Positions 1 through 5,805 of a stretch of DNA of 5,805 nucleotides are shown piece by piece. The translations under genes and the position numbers were made by a program. Each line of letters opens with the position of its first letter. Position 1 is the stretch's first letter. Source of the DNA: Fidelibacterota bacterium (GTDB taxonomy: Bacteria; Marinisomatota; Marinisomatia; Marinisomatales; TCS55); the NCBI GenBank assembly GCA_002717765.1, contig PBCB01000005.1, positions 9,788-15,592 of the forward strand, given 5' to 3'. The notes below the pieces were generated by a model. That model made no database searches and was not told the DNA's origin. It saw only the letters and a list, made by a program, of their open reading frames with translations.

Positions 1-222
1 CTCCTTTTTGTTGGTTCAAATCTTTTATTTGAGCATCAAATTTATTCTGAAGTATTAAATATAATTTTTTTTAATAATCCATTTAGCATGTTACTAGCTG
101 ATTTAAGGAGCCTTATATTTTTTGATGAATTCAATTACATTTGGATTGCTATTTCTGCAGTGATTGCAATTTGCTGGTTGAGCTTTAATGCCTTTCTATT
201 AAAAAGAAAACTAAAACAATGA
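1..222 (+). CDS. ABC-2 type transporter permease, C-terminal fragment (5' end outside window)
   Basis: Frame 1 is open from the first base to a TGA at 220-222, giving 73 residues with no start inside the window, so this is the tail of a longer gene. Seen: an Asn-Pro followed nine residues later by an Arg (fragment residues 26-27 and 36), then a hydrophobic segment at about 46-67 and a short basic end (KRKLKQ). This order, an 'NP....R' motif before a last transmembrane helix with a positive cytoplasmic tail, is typical of ABC-2 permeases that export polysaccharide, O-antigen or teichoic acid chains with a separate ATPase. The stop overlaps the next start as ATGA, so translation of the two is probably coupled. 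The fragment is too short to name a substrate, and another polytopic membrane protein remains possible. Confidence 0.55.
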   Translation, partial: LLFVGSNLLFEHQIYSEVLNIIFFNNPFSMLLADLRSLIFFDEFNYIWIAISAVIAICWLSFNAFLLKRKLKQ

Positions 223-680
223 TCGCCTACTTATCCGGAGCTATGGAATTTGCAAGCGATGAAGGCGCAGCTTGGCGAAATAATGTATCTCTTTGGCTAA
301 ATAATGAATTAGGACATAAAGCAATCGACCCCGTATTGGAATCAGCAAAGATTGTTGAGGAAAATAATGCCGAAGACTACAGGGAATGGAAAAGCTCAGA
401 TCCTGAGCGATATGCTAACTTTATTAAGCTATGTGTTAAAAATGACATTAATATTGTACGAAATAAAGCGGATTATATTATTTGTTTATGGGATGCAAAT
501 GTTATCAAAGGGGCGGGGACCCATGCTGAAGTAACGCTGGCCTTTGAATTGAATAAGCCAGTCTATCTGATCAATAAGCTCCCTTTAATGGATCTGAGTG
601 GATGGATCATGGCCTGTTCAACAGAAATTTTTAATGATTTTAATCAGTTGAAAGAATTTTTAATTAAACATTATAGCTAA
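219..680 (+). CDS. Nucleoside 2-deoxyribosyltransferase-like protein
   Basis: A 153-residue cytoplasmic protein with the outline of the nucleoside 2-deoxyribosyltransferase superfamily. Known members move a 2-deoxyribosyl group between bases, or hydrolyse N-glycosidic bonds, through a glutamate nucleophile. Seen: N-terminal YLSGAM (residues 4-9, matching the usual 'YLAGP' strand and loop) followed by WR at 19-20; a hydrophobic strand ADYIICLWD at 84-92; and GAGTHAE at 98-104, where E104 aligns with the catalytic Glu of the 'GTxxE' motif. KPVYLI at 113-118 is the last strand. Asp76, Asp85 and Asp92 are candidates for the supporting acidic residues. Residues 40-70 are charged and lack clear family features, so substrate specificity is open. 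The ATG overlaps the upstream stop and no Shine-Dalgarno sequence is visible, consistent with coupled translation. Family confidence is good, but the reaction could be transferase, nucleotide hydrolase or something else. Confidence 0.75.
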   Translation: MIAYLSGAMEFASDEGAAWRNNVSLWLNNELGHKAIDPVLESAKIVEENNAEDYREWKSSDPERYANFIKLCVKNDINIVRNKADYIICLWDANVIKGAGTHAEVTLAFELNKPVYLINKLPLMDLSGWIMACSTEIFNDFNQLKEFLIKHYS

Positions 681-681
681 T

Positions 682-1788
682 ATGCTAGGACCGAAAGTTG
701 TTATCCATATAGATCGACTTTTAGCTAATTACGATCTTATAAAAAATCAATTAAATAATAATCGCCTAATGGTTGTTGTTAAAGCAAACGCATATGGTCA
801 TGGTAGTGTAGAATGCGCAAGGGCACTTGAAAAACATGGCTGCGATTCTTTTGCAGTATTTTCAGCTCATGAAGGTATCGAATTAAGAAAAAACGGCATT
901 GATTCTGATATTTTGGTTTTCAGTAAGATAAATGATTCGTATTTAGATCTAGCTGATAAATATAGATTAACGCTTAATGTTTCCAATCTTTTAGATATTA
1001 GCCTTCTTGAGTCATTTAGAATAAAACATGGAAAATCTCCAAAATTTCATCTAAAGTTTGACACTGGAATGACGCGGCTAGGAATAAATCCCAGTGATGC
1101 GAAAGAAGCATTTGAATTAATCTCCAAAGATCTCCAAAGATCATGTGAAGGCATATACTCACATTTTGCCACAGCTGATGAAGGAGATTTATCCTATGCG
1201 TATGAACAACTATCAAAATTTAAAGAAATCCTAAATATGGCCAATTCTTTAGGTATAAAATTTGAAACTATACACTTTTCAAATAGTGGAGCGGCGCTTA
1301 ATATAGATCAGAGTGAATTTGACCAAGTACGTGTTGGAATGATAATCTATGGGGCTTTTCCATCAAATGAAGTCCCAATGAATATTTCTATTTTACCAGT
1401 TATGGAATTCAGAGCGCCTATTGTTGAAGTAAGGAGCGTAGATAAAGATACGCAAATTAGTTATGGAGGAGTTTATAAGACTGATGCAAAATCTAATATA
1501 GGTGTAATTCAATGCGGTTTTGCCGATGGCGTCCCCAGGTCATGGCATCAAAAAGGCTATGTAAGTTATAATGGTAAACAATATAAAATTGCTGGTAGAA
1601 TCTGCATGGACCAGTTTATGGTAAATTTTGAAAATGATATGCCTCGATTGGGGGAAGAGGTTTTGATTTTTGGATCAAATAATACAGATAGCATCAGAAT
1701 GGAAACGATAGCAGAAACTATAGACTCAACTCCTTACGTAATTGCCACAGATATTAAAGGTAGAACGCAAAGAGAATATAACAGTTGA
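682..1788 (+). CDS. alr: Alanine racemase
   Basis: A fold-type III PLP enzyme that interconverts L- and D-alanine in the cytoplasm and supplies D-Ala for peptidoglycan. At 368 residues it is full length for the family. Seen: the PLP-lysine motif VVVKANAYGHG with Lys34 near the N terminus; DTGMTRLG with Arg132, the equivalent of the Arg that tunes the catalytic lysine; RVGMIIYG with Arg217, expected to contact the PLP ring nitrogen; ISYGG with Tyr261, the second catalytic base; and AGRICMDQ at 304-311, the C-terminal beta-domain motif. All key residues are present, so it should be active. The ATG lies one base after the previous stop with no clear ribosome binding site, suggesting coupling to the deoxyribosyltransferase-like gene. 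The next gene is a cell-wall hydrolase relative, which fits a cell-wall theme. The gene carries a 10-base tandem repeat at 1120-1142 that keeps the frame open. Confidence 0.96.
   Translation: MLGPKVVIHIDRLLANYDLIKNQLNNNRLMVVVKANAYGHGSVECARALEKHGCDSFAVFSAHEGIELRKNGIDSDILVFSKINDSYLDLADKYRLTLNVSNLLDISLLESFRIKHGKSPKFHLKFDTGMTRLGINPSDAKEAFELISKDLQRSCEGIYSHFATADEGDLSYAYEQLSKFKEILNMANSLGIKFETIHFSNSGAALNIDQSEFDQVRVGMIIYGAFPSNEVPMNISILPVMEFRAPIVEVRSVDKDTQISYGGVYKTDAKSNIGVIQCGFADGVPRSWHQKGYVSYNGKQYKIAGRICMDQFMVNFENDMPRLGEEVLIFGSNNTDSIRMETIAETIDSTPYVIATDIKGRTQREYNS
1120..1142. repeat. 2.3-copy tandem repeat of a 10-base unit within alr
   Basis: The unit ATCTCCAAAG occurs twice in direct succession, followed by ATC, giving a perfect period of 10 over 23 bases. 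Because 10 is not a multiple of 3, the two copies are read in different frames and encode different residues (around ISKDLQRS, between the Arg132 region and the following GIYSHFATA strand). The reading frame is intact, so this is either chance or an old duplication compensated elsewhere. Gain or loss of one unit would shift the frame of alr. Confidence 0.85.
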
Positions 1789-1792
1789 AGAA

Positions 1793-1804
1793 ATCCTATA
1801 GGAT
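1793..1804. promoter_or_regulatory. 12-base perfect palindrome overlapping the NamZ-like gene's ribosome binding site
   Basis: ATCCTATAGGAT is its own reverse complement and lies in the 24-base gap between alr and the NamZ-like gene. Its right half contains AGGA (1800-1803), which sits 9 bases before the ATG at 1813 and is the likely Shine-Dalgarno sequence. As RNA it could form only a 4-base-pair stem with a TATA loop, so strong translational control is unlikely. It might be a protein-binding site or chance. The AGGA itself supports the 1813 start. Confidence 0.35.
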
Positions 1805-1812
1805 ATAGATTT

Positions 1813-3114
1813 ATGAAAAATTTAATAAAATTCAATCATCTATTAAAGGCCTTCAGCTTTTGTTATTCATTGCTATTTTGCCAGTCGTTCAACCACAGCG
1901 TTGTAATGCCGGTTCCAGATTTATCCTTTCATCCATCAACTTTTTATGGATTGGATGTGCTAGAGCAGATGGATTTTAAGCCCCTGTATGGAAAGTCGAT
2001 CGGAATTTTTACAAATCAAACTGCTGTGAACCGGAAAGGAAATCACCTTCTTGATTTACTTAAAAATCACCCCAAGGCTAAAGTTGAAGTAATCTTTACA
2101 CCTCAATATGGATTATTTACCCATCAAGATAAACGATTCAAGATGAAAGAAGGTGAAAAATACGATCCAGACCATAACGCAAGAATCGTAGAAGTATTTG
2201 GAAGAAATATGAAGCCACCAGCATGGTCGGTTAGGGATTTAGATTTAATCCTGATTGATATACAAGATACTGGCGTACGCTTTTCAACATATATATCAAC
2301 CATGACCAAAATTTTAGAAGTTGCGAGCGAATGGAGCCTTCCAGTTATTGTTCTTGATCGCCCCAATCCTTTAAGAGGAGATCGCGTTGATGGACCTGTA
2401 ATTCGACCTAAATTTCAATCTTTTGAAGGTTATCACATTATTCCTATAAGGCATGGACTGACAATTGGAGAATTAGCAATTATGGCAAACGAGATGGGTT
2501 GGATCAAAGATCTGAAAAGAGCAAATTTAACTATTATACCAATGGCCAATTGGAAGAGGTCTCAATGGTTAGATAGCTCTGAACATCCCTGGATAAATCC
2601 CCACCCAGCAATTAAATCGATTCGAACAAATTTATCATTTTCAGGATTTGGTTTACTGGAAGGAACAAATCTCAATGATGGCAAAGGTACAGATAGGCCA
2701 TATATGAGAGCCGGTGCTCCTTGGCTTTCTGGCTACCATCTTGCAGATAAATTGTCACAAATAAATTTACCAGGTATTAAAATTGTTCCTGTGGAATATG
2801 TACCTAGAATGAAACAAACTGATCAAGCACCGCCAATGTACCTAAATGAACTTTGTAGTGGAGTGGACATTCAAATTATTGATCCAAATCTTTATGATCC
2901 ACTTGCCACTGCAACATCGATCATCATTTTAGCAAATCAACTTTACCCTAGGGAGTTTAAATGGGCAGATTTTAATCGAATTGATATGTTATATGGCCAT
3001 AGTCAATTAAGGGTTTTTGCGGCACAAGGTAAGCCCGCAAACTATTTACCCCCATTGTGGTTAAAGGATGTCATTAAATTCAATCAATTCCGCCAACGTT
3101 TTTTGATTTATTAA
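1813..3114 (+). CDS. Secreted DUF1343 / NamZ-like (GH171-related) protein, divergent
   Basis: A 433-residue member of the DUF1343 (YbbC/NamZ) family. The characterised Bacillus NamZ is an exo-beta-N-acetylmuramidase that releases MurNAc from peptidoglycan fragments. Family motifs seen in order: GKSIGIFTNQTAV near residues 60-72; DIQDTGVRFSTYISTM (149-164); VLDRPNP (180-186) followed by DGP; IPIRHGLTIGEL (210-221); and EGTNLNDGKGTDRPY (283-297), then GAPWL. Departures: the usual 'F(G/S)PEHG' reads FTPQYG (Q98, Y99); the usual 'D..TG.PVySLYG' region reads DPDHNARIVEVFG (118-130); and the usual 'P(S)PN.P' region reads NPHPAI (262-267). The N terminus has lysines and a hydrophobic stretch (about 10-26), consistent with a signal peptide for periplasmic location. 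Cys23 is preceded by Phe, so the lipobox is poor. AGGA nine bases upstream supports the start. The 3' end lies 7 bases from a barrel protein gene. Family is sure, but retained muramidase activity is doubtful. Confidence 0.85.
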   Translation: MKNLIKFNHLLKAFSFCYSLLFCQSFNHSVVMPVPDLSFHPSTFYGLDVLEQMDFKPLYGKSIGIFTNQTAVNRKGNHLLDLLKNHPKAKVEVIFTPQYGLFTHQDKRFKMKEGEKYDPDHNARIVEVFGRNMKPPAWSVRDLDLILIDIQDTGVRFSTYISTMTKILEVASEWSLPVIVLDRPNPLRGDRVDGPVIRPKFQSFEGYHIIPIRHGLTIGELAIMANEMGWIKDLKRANLTIIPMANWKRSQWLDSSEHPWINPHPAIKSIRTNLSFSGFGLLEGTNLNDGKGTDRPYMRAGAPWLSGYHLADKLSQINLPGIKIVPVEYVPRMKQTDQAPPMYLNELCSGVDIQIIDPNLYDPLATATSIIILANQLYPREFKWADFNRIDMLYGHSQLRVFAAQGKPANYLPPLWLKDVIKFNQFRQRFLIY

Positions 3115-3121
3115 TATTTCA

Positions 3122-4261
3122 ATGAAATCTTTTTCTGTTGCTTTTCTTTTATTGATATTATCAAATCTTTCAGCTCAAACTCACTTTACGATTCCCCAAA
3201 ATGTATGGAGAATAACATATAACAAAGAGCATACGGTAGGAAATTGGAAAGCCAAAAAGCTATCAAGTGGAATGAAGCATGTGTATCGTATTGATACTAC
3301 AACCTTTTCAATCAATCAATACTTCAAACGAACAATTAATCAAGATAGATTGAAAATCGAATACGGATTCACTGATAATTCAACCCTGATATTGAATATT
3401 CCATATATCCATAAATTGAAAGAAAATCGCTCATGGAGTCTAACCAATGACTCTTCATCTGCTAGTCTTGATACACTGTTCAACTACTATTATCCAACGC
3501 CGGTATCAAATAATGGATTATCTGATATTACGATGGGAATAAATCTGTTGATTCGAGGTGTTCCTGCATGGAGGGGTGGTAAACAAAAATTCTCACTGTA
3601 TACTGGACTTGATATAATTTTTCCATTTGCTGAGCAATTAAAAAAATATAATTCTAATAGTACTGACAAAAATGGAATTCCAAATCAATTTAAGCATCTA
3701 CCGCTTGGTGAAGGATTGACCGAGATAAGATTAAGAGTGTTTGGTGAATTATATAGAAAGGGATGGGGTAGATTATTTAATATAAATTGGTCTGTTGGAG
3801 TTTCTAGTTTTCAAAAAGATATAATCAATCCCCCAATATCATTTCTTTGGATTGAAAATGCAAGTGCAGACTCAATCTCAAAAACTATTGGGACTGTAGT
3901 TCGAAAAAAATCACCACAAATAAATGGCATGCTGAAAGCCCAGATAGAGCTTATTCCAAAGAGGGTTTTCTTTTCATCGGGTATTGATTGGATAGCAAGC
4001 GGTCGTGATAAATATTATTCAAATAATGAAAAATGGAATAAATGGATGACCAGAAGGGACGGCTATGATTCTCAAAAAATGCAAACATCCCAATTTGTTA
4101 AGTTAAATTTATTTAATTTGGACCCGTTCTTAGTAATTGGACCAGTACCTTTTGAATTAGAAATTGGAGCACGATGGTTTATACCTTACCCATTAACATA
4201 TCATAGTTATGGAAACCTATCTTCCTGGTTGCAGATTAGTACTTACTTTCAGGCTTGGTGA
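3122..4261 (+). CDS. Putative outer-membrane beta-barrel protein, family not recognised
   Basis: A 379-residue protein I cannot assign to a named family. Seen: a clean signal peptide (K2, hydrophobic core 6-16, LSA|QT with likely cleavage after Ala18). The rest is rich in alternating polar/hydrophobic segments with aromatic residues, for example DRLKIEYGFTDNSTLILNIPY (about 75-95), GLSDITMGINLLIRG (132-146) and GLTEIRLRVFGELY (198-211). The final residues, ISTYFQAW, end in an aromatic residue, as expected of the C-terminal beta-signal recognised by the BAM machinery. The pattern 'yGltd...l.l.iPy' followed by 'GlsDi..g...l' is common in bacterial outer-membrane transporter-like barrels (DUF3187 and phenol-degradation-type porins), so a pore or uptake role is plausible but unproven. 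No Shine-Dalgarno is seen; the ATG lies 7 bases after the NamZ-like stop, suggesting co-expression. A periplasmic beta-rich protein is the alternative. Confidence 0.7.
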   Translation: MKSFSVAFLLLILSNLSAQTHFTIPQNVWRITYNKEHTVGNWKAKKLSSGMKHVYRIDTTTFSINQYFKRTINQDRLKIEYGFTDNSTLILNIPYIHKLKENRSWSLTNDSSSASLDTLFNYYYPTPVSNNGLSDITMGINLLIRGVPAWRGGKQKFSLYTGLDIIFPFAEQLKKYNSNSTDKNGIPNQFKHLPLGEGLTEIRLRVFGELYRKGWGRLFNINWSVGVSSFQKDIINPPISFLWIENASADSISKTIGTVVRKKSPQINGMLKAQIELIPKRVFFSSGIDWIASGRDKYYSNNEKWNKWMTRRDGYDSQKMQTSQFVKLNLFNLDPFLVIGPVPFELEIGARWFIPYPLTYHSYGNLSSWLQISTYFQAW

Positions 4262-4276
4262 ATTGCATAAATAGAG

Positions 4277-5545
4277 ATGTTTGATAACAAAAAAGAAATA
4301 TTATCATGGTCATTATATGATTGGGCAAATAGCGCCTTTTCAACAACAGTCATGGCTGGATTTTTCCCCATTTTTTTTAAACAATATTGGTCTACCACAT
4401 CTGAGGTTACCATCAGTACATGGTATTTGGGATTAGCAAACTCGACCGCATCTATTCTAGTTGCCTCGCTTGCTCCTTTTCTTGGGGCGATTGCAGATAA
4501 AGCATCGGTAAAAAAGAAACTCTTAATATTTTTTGCATTCTTAGGATTTATCAGTACCGGTGCACTTTCGATTGTCAATCAAGGGCAGTGGCAAGTTGCA
4601 GTCGTATTTTATATTGCAGCCTCTATCGGTTTTATGTCGGCAAATATTTTTTATGATTCACTCCTTCCTAGTGTAGCTCCTAAAGAAAAAAGAGATTTTG
4701 TATCATCTTTAGCTTATGCATTAGGATATATTGGAGGTGGTTTATTGTTTCTGATTAATGTTCTGATGTATCTAAAACCTGAGCTATTTGGTATTCCTGA
4801 TGCTCCAACTGCAATAAAACTATCCTTTTTGACAGTAGCTATATGGTGGGCGGTCTTTTCTATTCCAATAATGCTCTTTGTTAAGGAACCAACAACAACA
4901 AATGATATCGGAATTATTAATTCAATAAAATCAGGATGGAGCCAGTTATCCTCTACAATATCTAAGGTCAAAAAGTATAAAGTTGTAACCACGTTCTTAA
5001 TTGCCTATTGGCTATACATTGATGGAGTAGATACCGTTGTTAGGATGTCTATTGATTATGGCACAAGCTTAGGTTTTTCAACATCCGCATTGATTACAGC
5101 ATTGTTGATGGTTCAATTCATAGCGTTTCCCGCAACATTGATCTATAATTGGTTTGCATCAAGGATTGGAATAAAGCGAGGTATTTTCATCGGCATAGTT
5201 GGATACGCATTAATTTCAATTTTTGCTTCATTGGTATCAAAAGAATGGCATTTCTATGCTATTGCAGTTATGATAGCTTGTTTTCAAGGTGGAATTCAAG
5301 CTTTAAGTCGCTCATTGTACTCAAGAATCATACCCAAATCAAACTCTGCAGAATTTTTTGGTTTTTATAATATGTTTGGGAAATTTGCTGCAATCGTTGG
5401 ACCTCCTTTGGTTGGGTACGTTGGCTTGGTAACGGGCAATCCAAGATTCGGAATATTTTCAGTGATTTTATTATTTATTTTGGGTGGCTTTATGTTACTT
5501 AAAGTTGATGTGGAAGAAGGAGAGAGGGTAGCACAGTCAGAATAA
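4277..5545 (+). CDS. UMF1-family (Atg22-like) MFS transporter
   Basis: A 422-residue inner-membrane permease with about twelve hydrophobic segments, the normal size for the family. Seen: the N-terminal signature SWSLYDWANSAFSTT (10-24), diagnostic of bacterial UMF1 / vacuolar effluxer Atg22-like transporters; FFP at 29-31; GAIADKASVKKK (70-81), the MFS loop 2-3 motif; FYDSLLP at 125-131 followed by an ALGYIGGG helix; a basic central cytoplasmic loop at about 205-235; and EFFGFYNMFGK (359-369) followed by a GPPLVG segment. Yeast Atg22 exports amino acids from the vacuole; bacterial substrates are largely unknown, so the cargo here is not assigned. It lies 15 bases after the barrel gene with no convincing Shine-Dalgarno, and is probably the last gene of the run because a larger gap with a weak hairpin follows. 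Position beside the NamZ-like and barrel genes makes import of cell-wall breakdown products conceivable, which is inference only. Confidence 0.88.
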   Translation: MFDNKKEILSWSLYDWANSAFSTTVMAGFFPIFFKQYWSTTSEVTISTWYLGLANSTASILVASLAPFLGAIADKASVKKKLLIFFAFLGFISTGALSIVNQGQWQVAVVFYIAASIGFMSANIFYDSLLPSVAPKEKRDFVSSLAYALGYIGGGLLFLINVLMYLKPELFGIPDAPTAIKLSFLTVAIWWAVFSIPIMLFVKEPTTTNDIGIINSIKSGWSQLSSTISKVKKYKVVTTFLIAYWLYIDGVDTVVRMSIDYGTSLGFSTSALITALLMVQFIAFPATLIYNWFASRIGIKRGIFIGIVGYALISIFASLVSKEWHFYAIAVMIACFQGGIQALSRSLYSRIIPKSNSAEFFGFYNMFGKFAAIVGPPLVGYVGLVTGNPRFGIFSVILLFILGGFMLLKVDVEEGERVAQSE

Positions 5546-5547
5546 CT

Positions 5548-5584
5548 GCTTCAAGGTTCTATTTGCAAGCCTTTAAACTTTTAA
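5548..5584 (+). terminator. Possible weak intrinsic terminator after the MFS gene
   Basis: GCTTCAA (5548-5554) can pair with TTGCAAGC (5563-5570) as a 7-base-pair stem with one bulged C and an 8-base loop, starting 3 bases after the MFS stop. The following CTTTAAACTTTTAA is T-rich but interrupted. The position between the close-packed run and the next gene suits a terminator, but the stem is short and AT-rich, so read-through is likely. Confidence 0.3.
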
Positions 5585-5597
5585 TCTATTTTTAGAA

Positions 5598-5603
5598 TAA
5601 GGA
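5598..5603 (+). promoter_or_regulatory. Ribosome binding site of the thioesterase gene
   Basis: TAAGGA lies 8 bases before the ATG at 5612. It is the clearest Shine-Dalgarno sequence in the window and decides the start: the other in-frame ATG (codon 13) would cut into the conserved hotdog motif and has no such site. Confidence 0.7.
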
Positions 5604-5611
5604 TTTTCAAT

Positions 5612-5805
5612 ATGTCACAATTTTTAGCAAAATATTCCCAATTTGTCATGCCGGACCATATCAATGTAGTTGGAACGCTTTTTGGAGGTCAAATGATTGC
5701 ATGGGTTGATTTAGCTGCAGCTAAAGTAGCACACCGTTTTCTAAAAGATACTGAAGCTGATGGTGCCGTTACTCGCACTATTGAAAAAGTAGAATTTAAA
5801 GAACC
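5612..5805 (+). CDS. Acyl-CoA thioesterase, hotdog fold (YciA/ACOT-type), N-terminal fragment
   Basis: The frame is open from the ATG to the right edge (64 complete codons), so the 3' end is missing. Members hydrolyse acyl-CoA to free fatty acid and CoA in the cytoplasm and usually work as hexamers or paired dimers. Seen: VMPDHINVVGTLFGGQ (12-27) followed by MIAWVDLAAAKVAHR, the family's 'N..GtlFGG...wmD..a...A' signature around the central hotdog helix. Asn18 and Asp33 are the expected catalytic-region residues. Then TRTIEKVEFKEP follows, matching the beta-strand 'v..v.F..P' that comes next in the family. A separate ribosome binding site and a 66-base gap suggest it is expressed apart from the upstream run. 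Family assignment is strong, but acyl chain length preference cannot be judged. Confidence 0.9.
   Translation, partial: MSQFLAKYSQFVMPDHINVVGTLFGGQMIAWVDLAAAKVAHRFLKDTEADGAVTRTIEKVEFKE

Noticed and set aside
1016..1216. Minus-strand open frame of 66 codons inside alr
   Set aside because: It lies wholly within a well-supported alr gene, has no recognisable motif, and looks like an opposite-strand shadow.
1870..1883. Lipobox around Cys23 of the NamZ-like protein
   Set aside because: The residue before Cys is Phe and the one before that Leu, unlike the small residues expected at -1, so an ordinary signal peptide is more likely.
1906..1908. Alternative start at codon 32 of the NamZ-like protein
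   Set aside because: It would remove the signal-like N terminus and has no Shine-Dalgarno, whereas the 1813 start has AGGA at a normal distance.
4249..4578. Minus-strand open frame of 109 codons across the barrel-MFS junction
   Set aside because: It overlaps the first 100 codons of the MFS gene, whose N-terminal signature is diagnostic; the minus-strand protein has no recognisable features.
5563..5599. Possible promoter for the thioesterase gene (TTGCAA followed by AT-rich -10-like stretches)
   Set aside because: No hexamer close to TATAAT lies at a good spacing, and in DNA this AT-rich such matches are expected by chance. The TTGCAA also falls in the hairpin arm.
1..5805. Defence system, mobile element, CRISPR array, tRNA or attachment site
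   Set aside because: I looked for repeats with regular spacing, transposase or nuclease motifs, terminal inverted repeats and tRNA-like folds and saw none; coding genes fill nearly all of the window.

Overview
The window is AT-rich (mid-30s % G+C by eye). It carries seven genes, all on the + strand, with almost no intergenic DNA. An apparent outer-membrane beta-barrel protein, signal peptides and a peptidoglycan-processing family point to a Gram-negative (diderm) bacterium. Low G+C, mostly absent Shine-Dalgarno sequences and tight gene packing fit Bacteroidota or a related marine lineage such as Neomarinimicrobiota. That placement is inference and no marker gene here fixes it.

Layout: positions 1-222 hold the last 73 codons of a membrane protein that looks like an ABC-2 type exporter permease. 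Its stop overlaps (ATGA) the start of a 153-residue nucleoside 2-deoxyribosyltransferase-like protein (219-680). One base later starts alanine racemase, alr (682-1788). After 24 bases comes a secreted DUF1343/NamZ-like protein (1813-3114), then an unrecognised outer-membrane beta-barrel candidate (3122-4261), then a UMF1-family major facilitator transporter (4277-5545). Gaps of -4, 1, 24, 7 and 15 bases suggest a single transcription unit. A 66-base spacer with a weak hairpin and a good ribosome binding site follows, and then the first 64 codons of a hotdog-fold acyl-CoA thioesterase that runs off the right edge.

Reading the genes together: three of the six linked genes can be connected to cell-wall metabolism or salvage. 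Alr makes D-alanine, the NamZ-like protein belongs to a family of exo-N-acetylmuramidases, and a barrel plus a permease next to it could form an envelope uptake route. The most notable sequence observation is that the NamZ-like protein lacks the Glu-His pair of the family's usual 'PEHG' motif (it reads PQYG) and diverges in two other motif regions, so its activity may have changed. I see no mobile elements, CRISPR arrays, RNA genes or defence system, and most of the window looks like ordinary chromosomal DNA.
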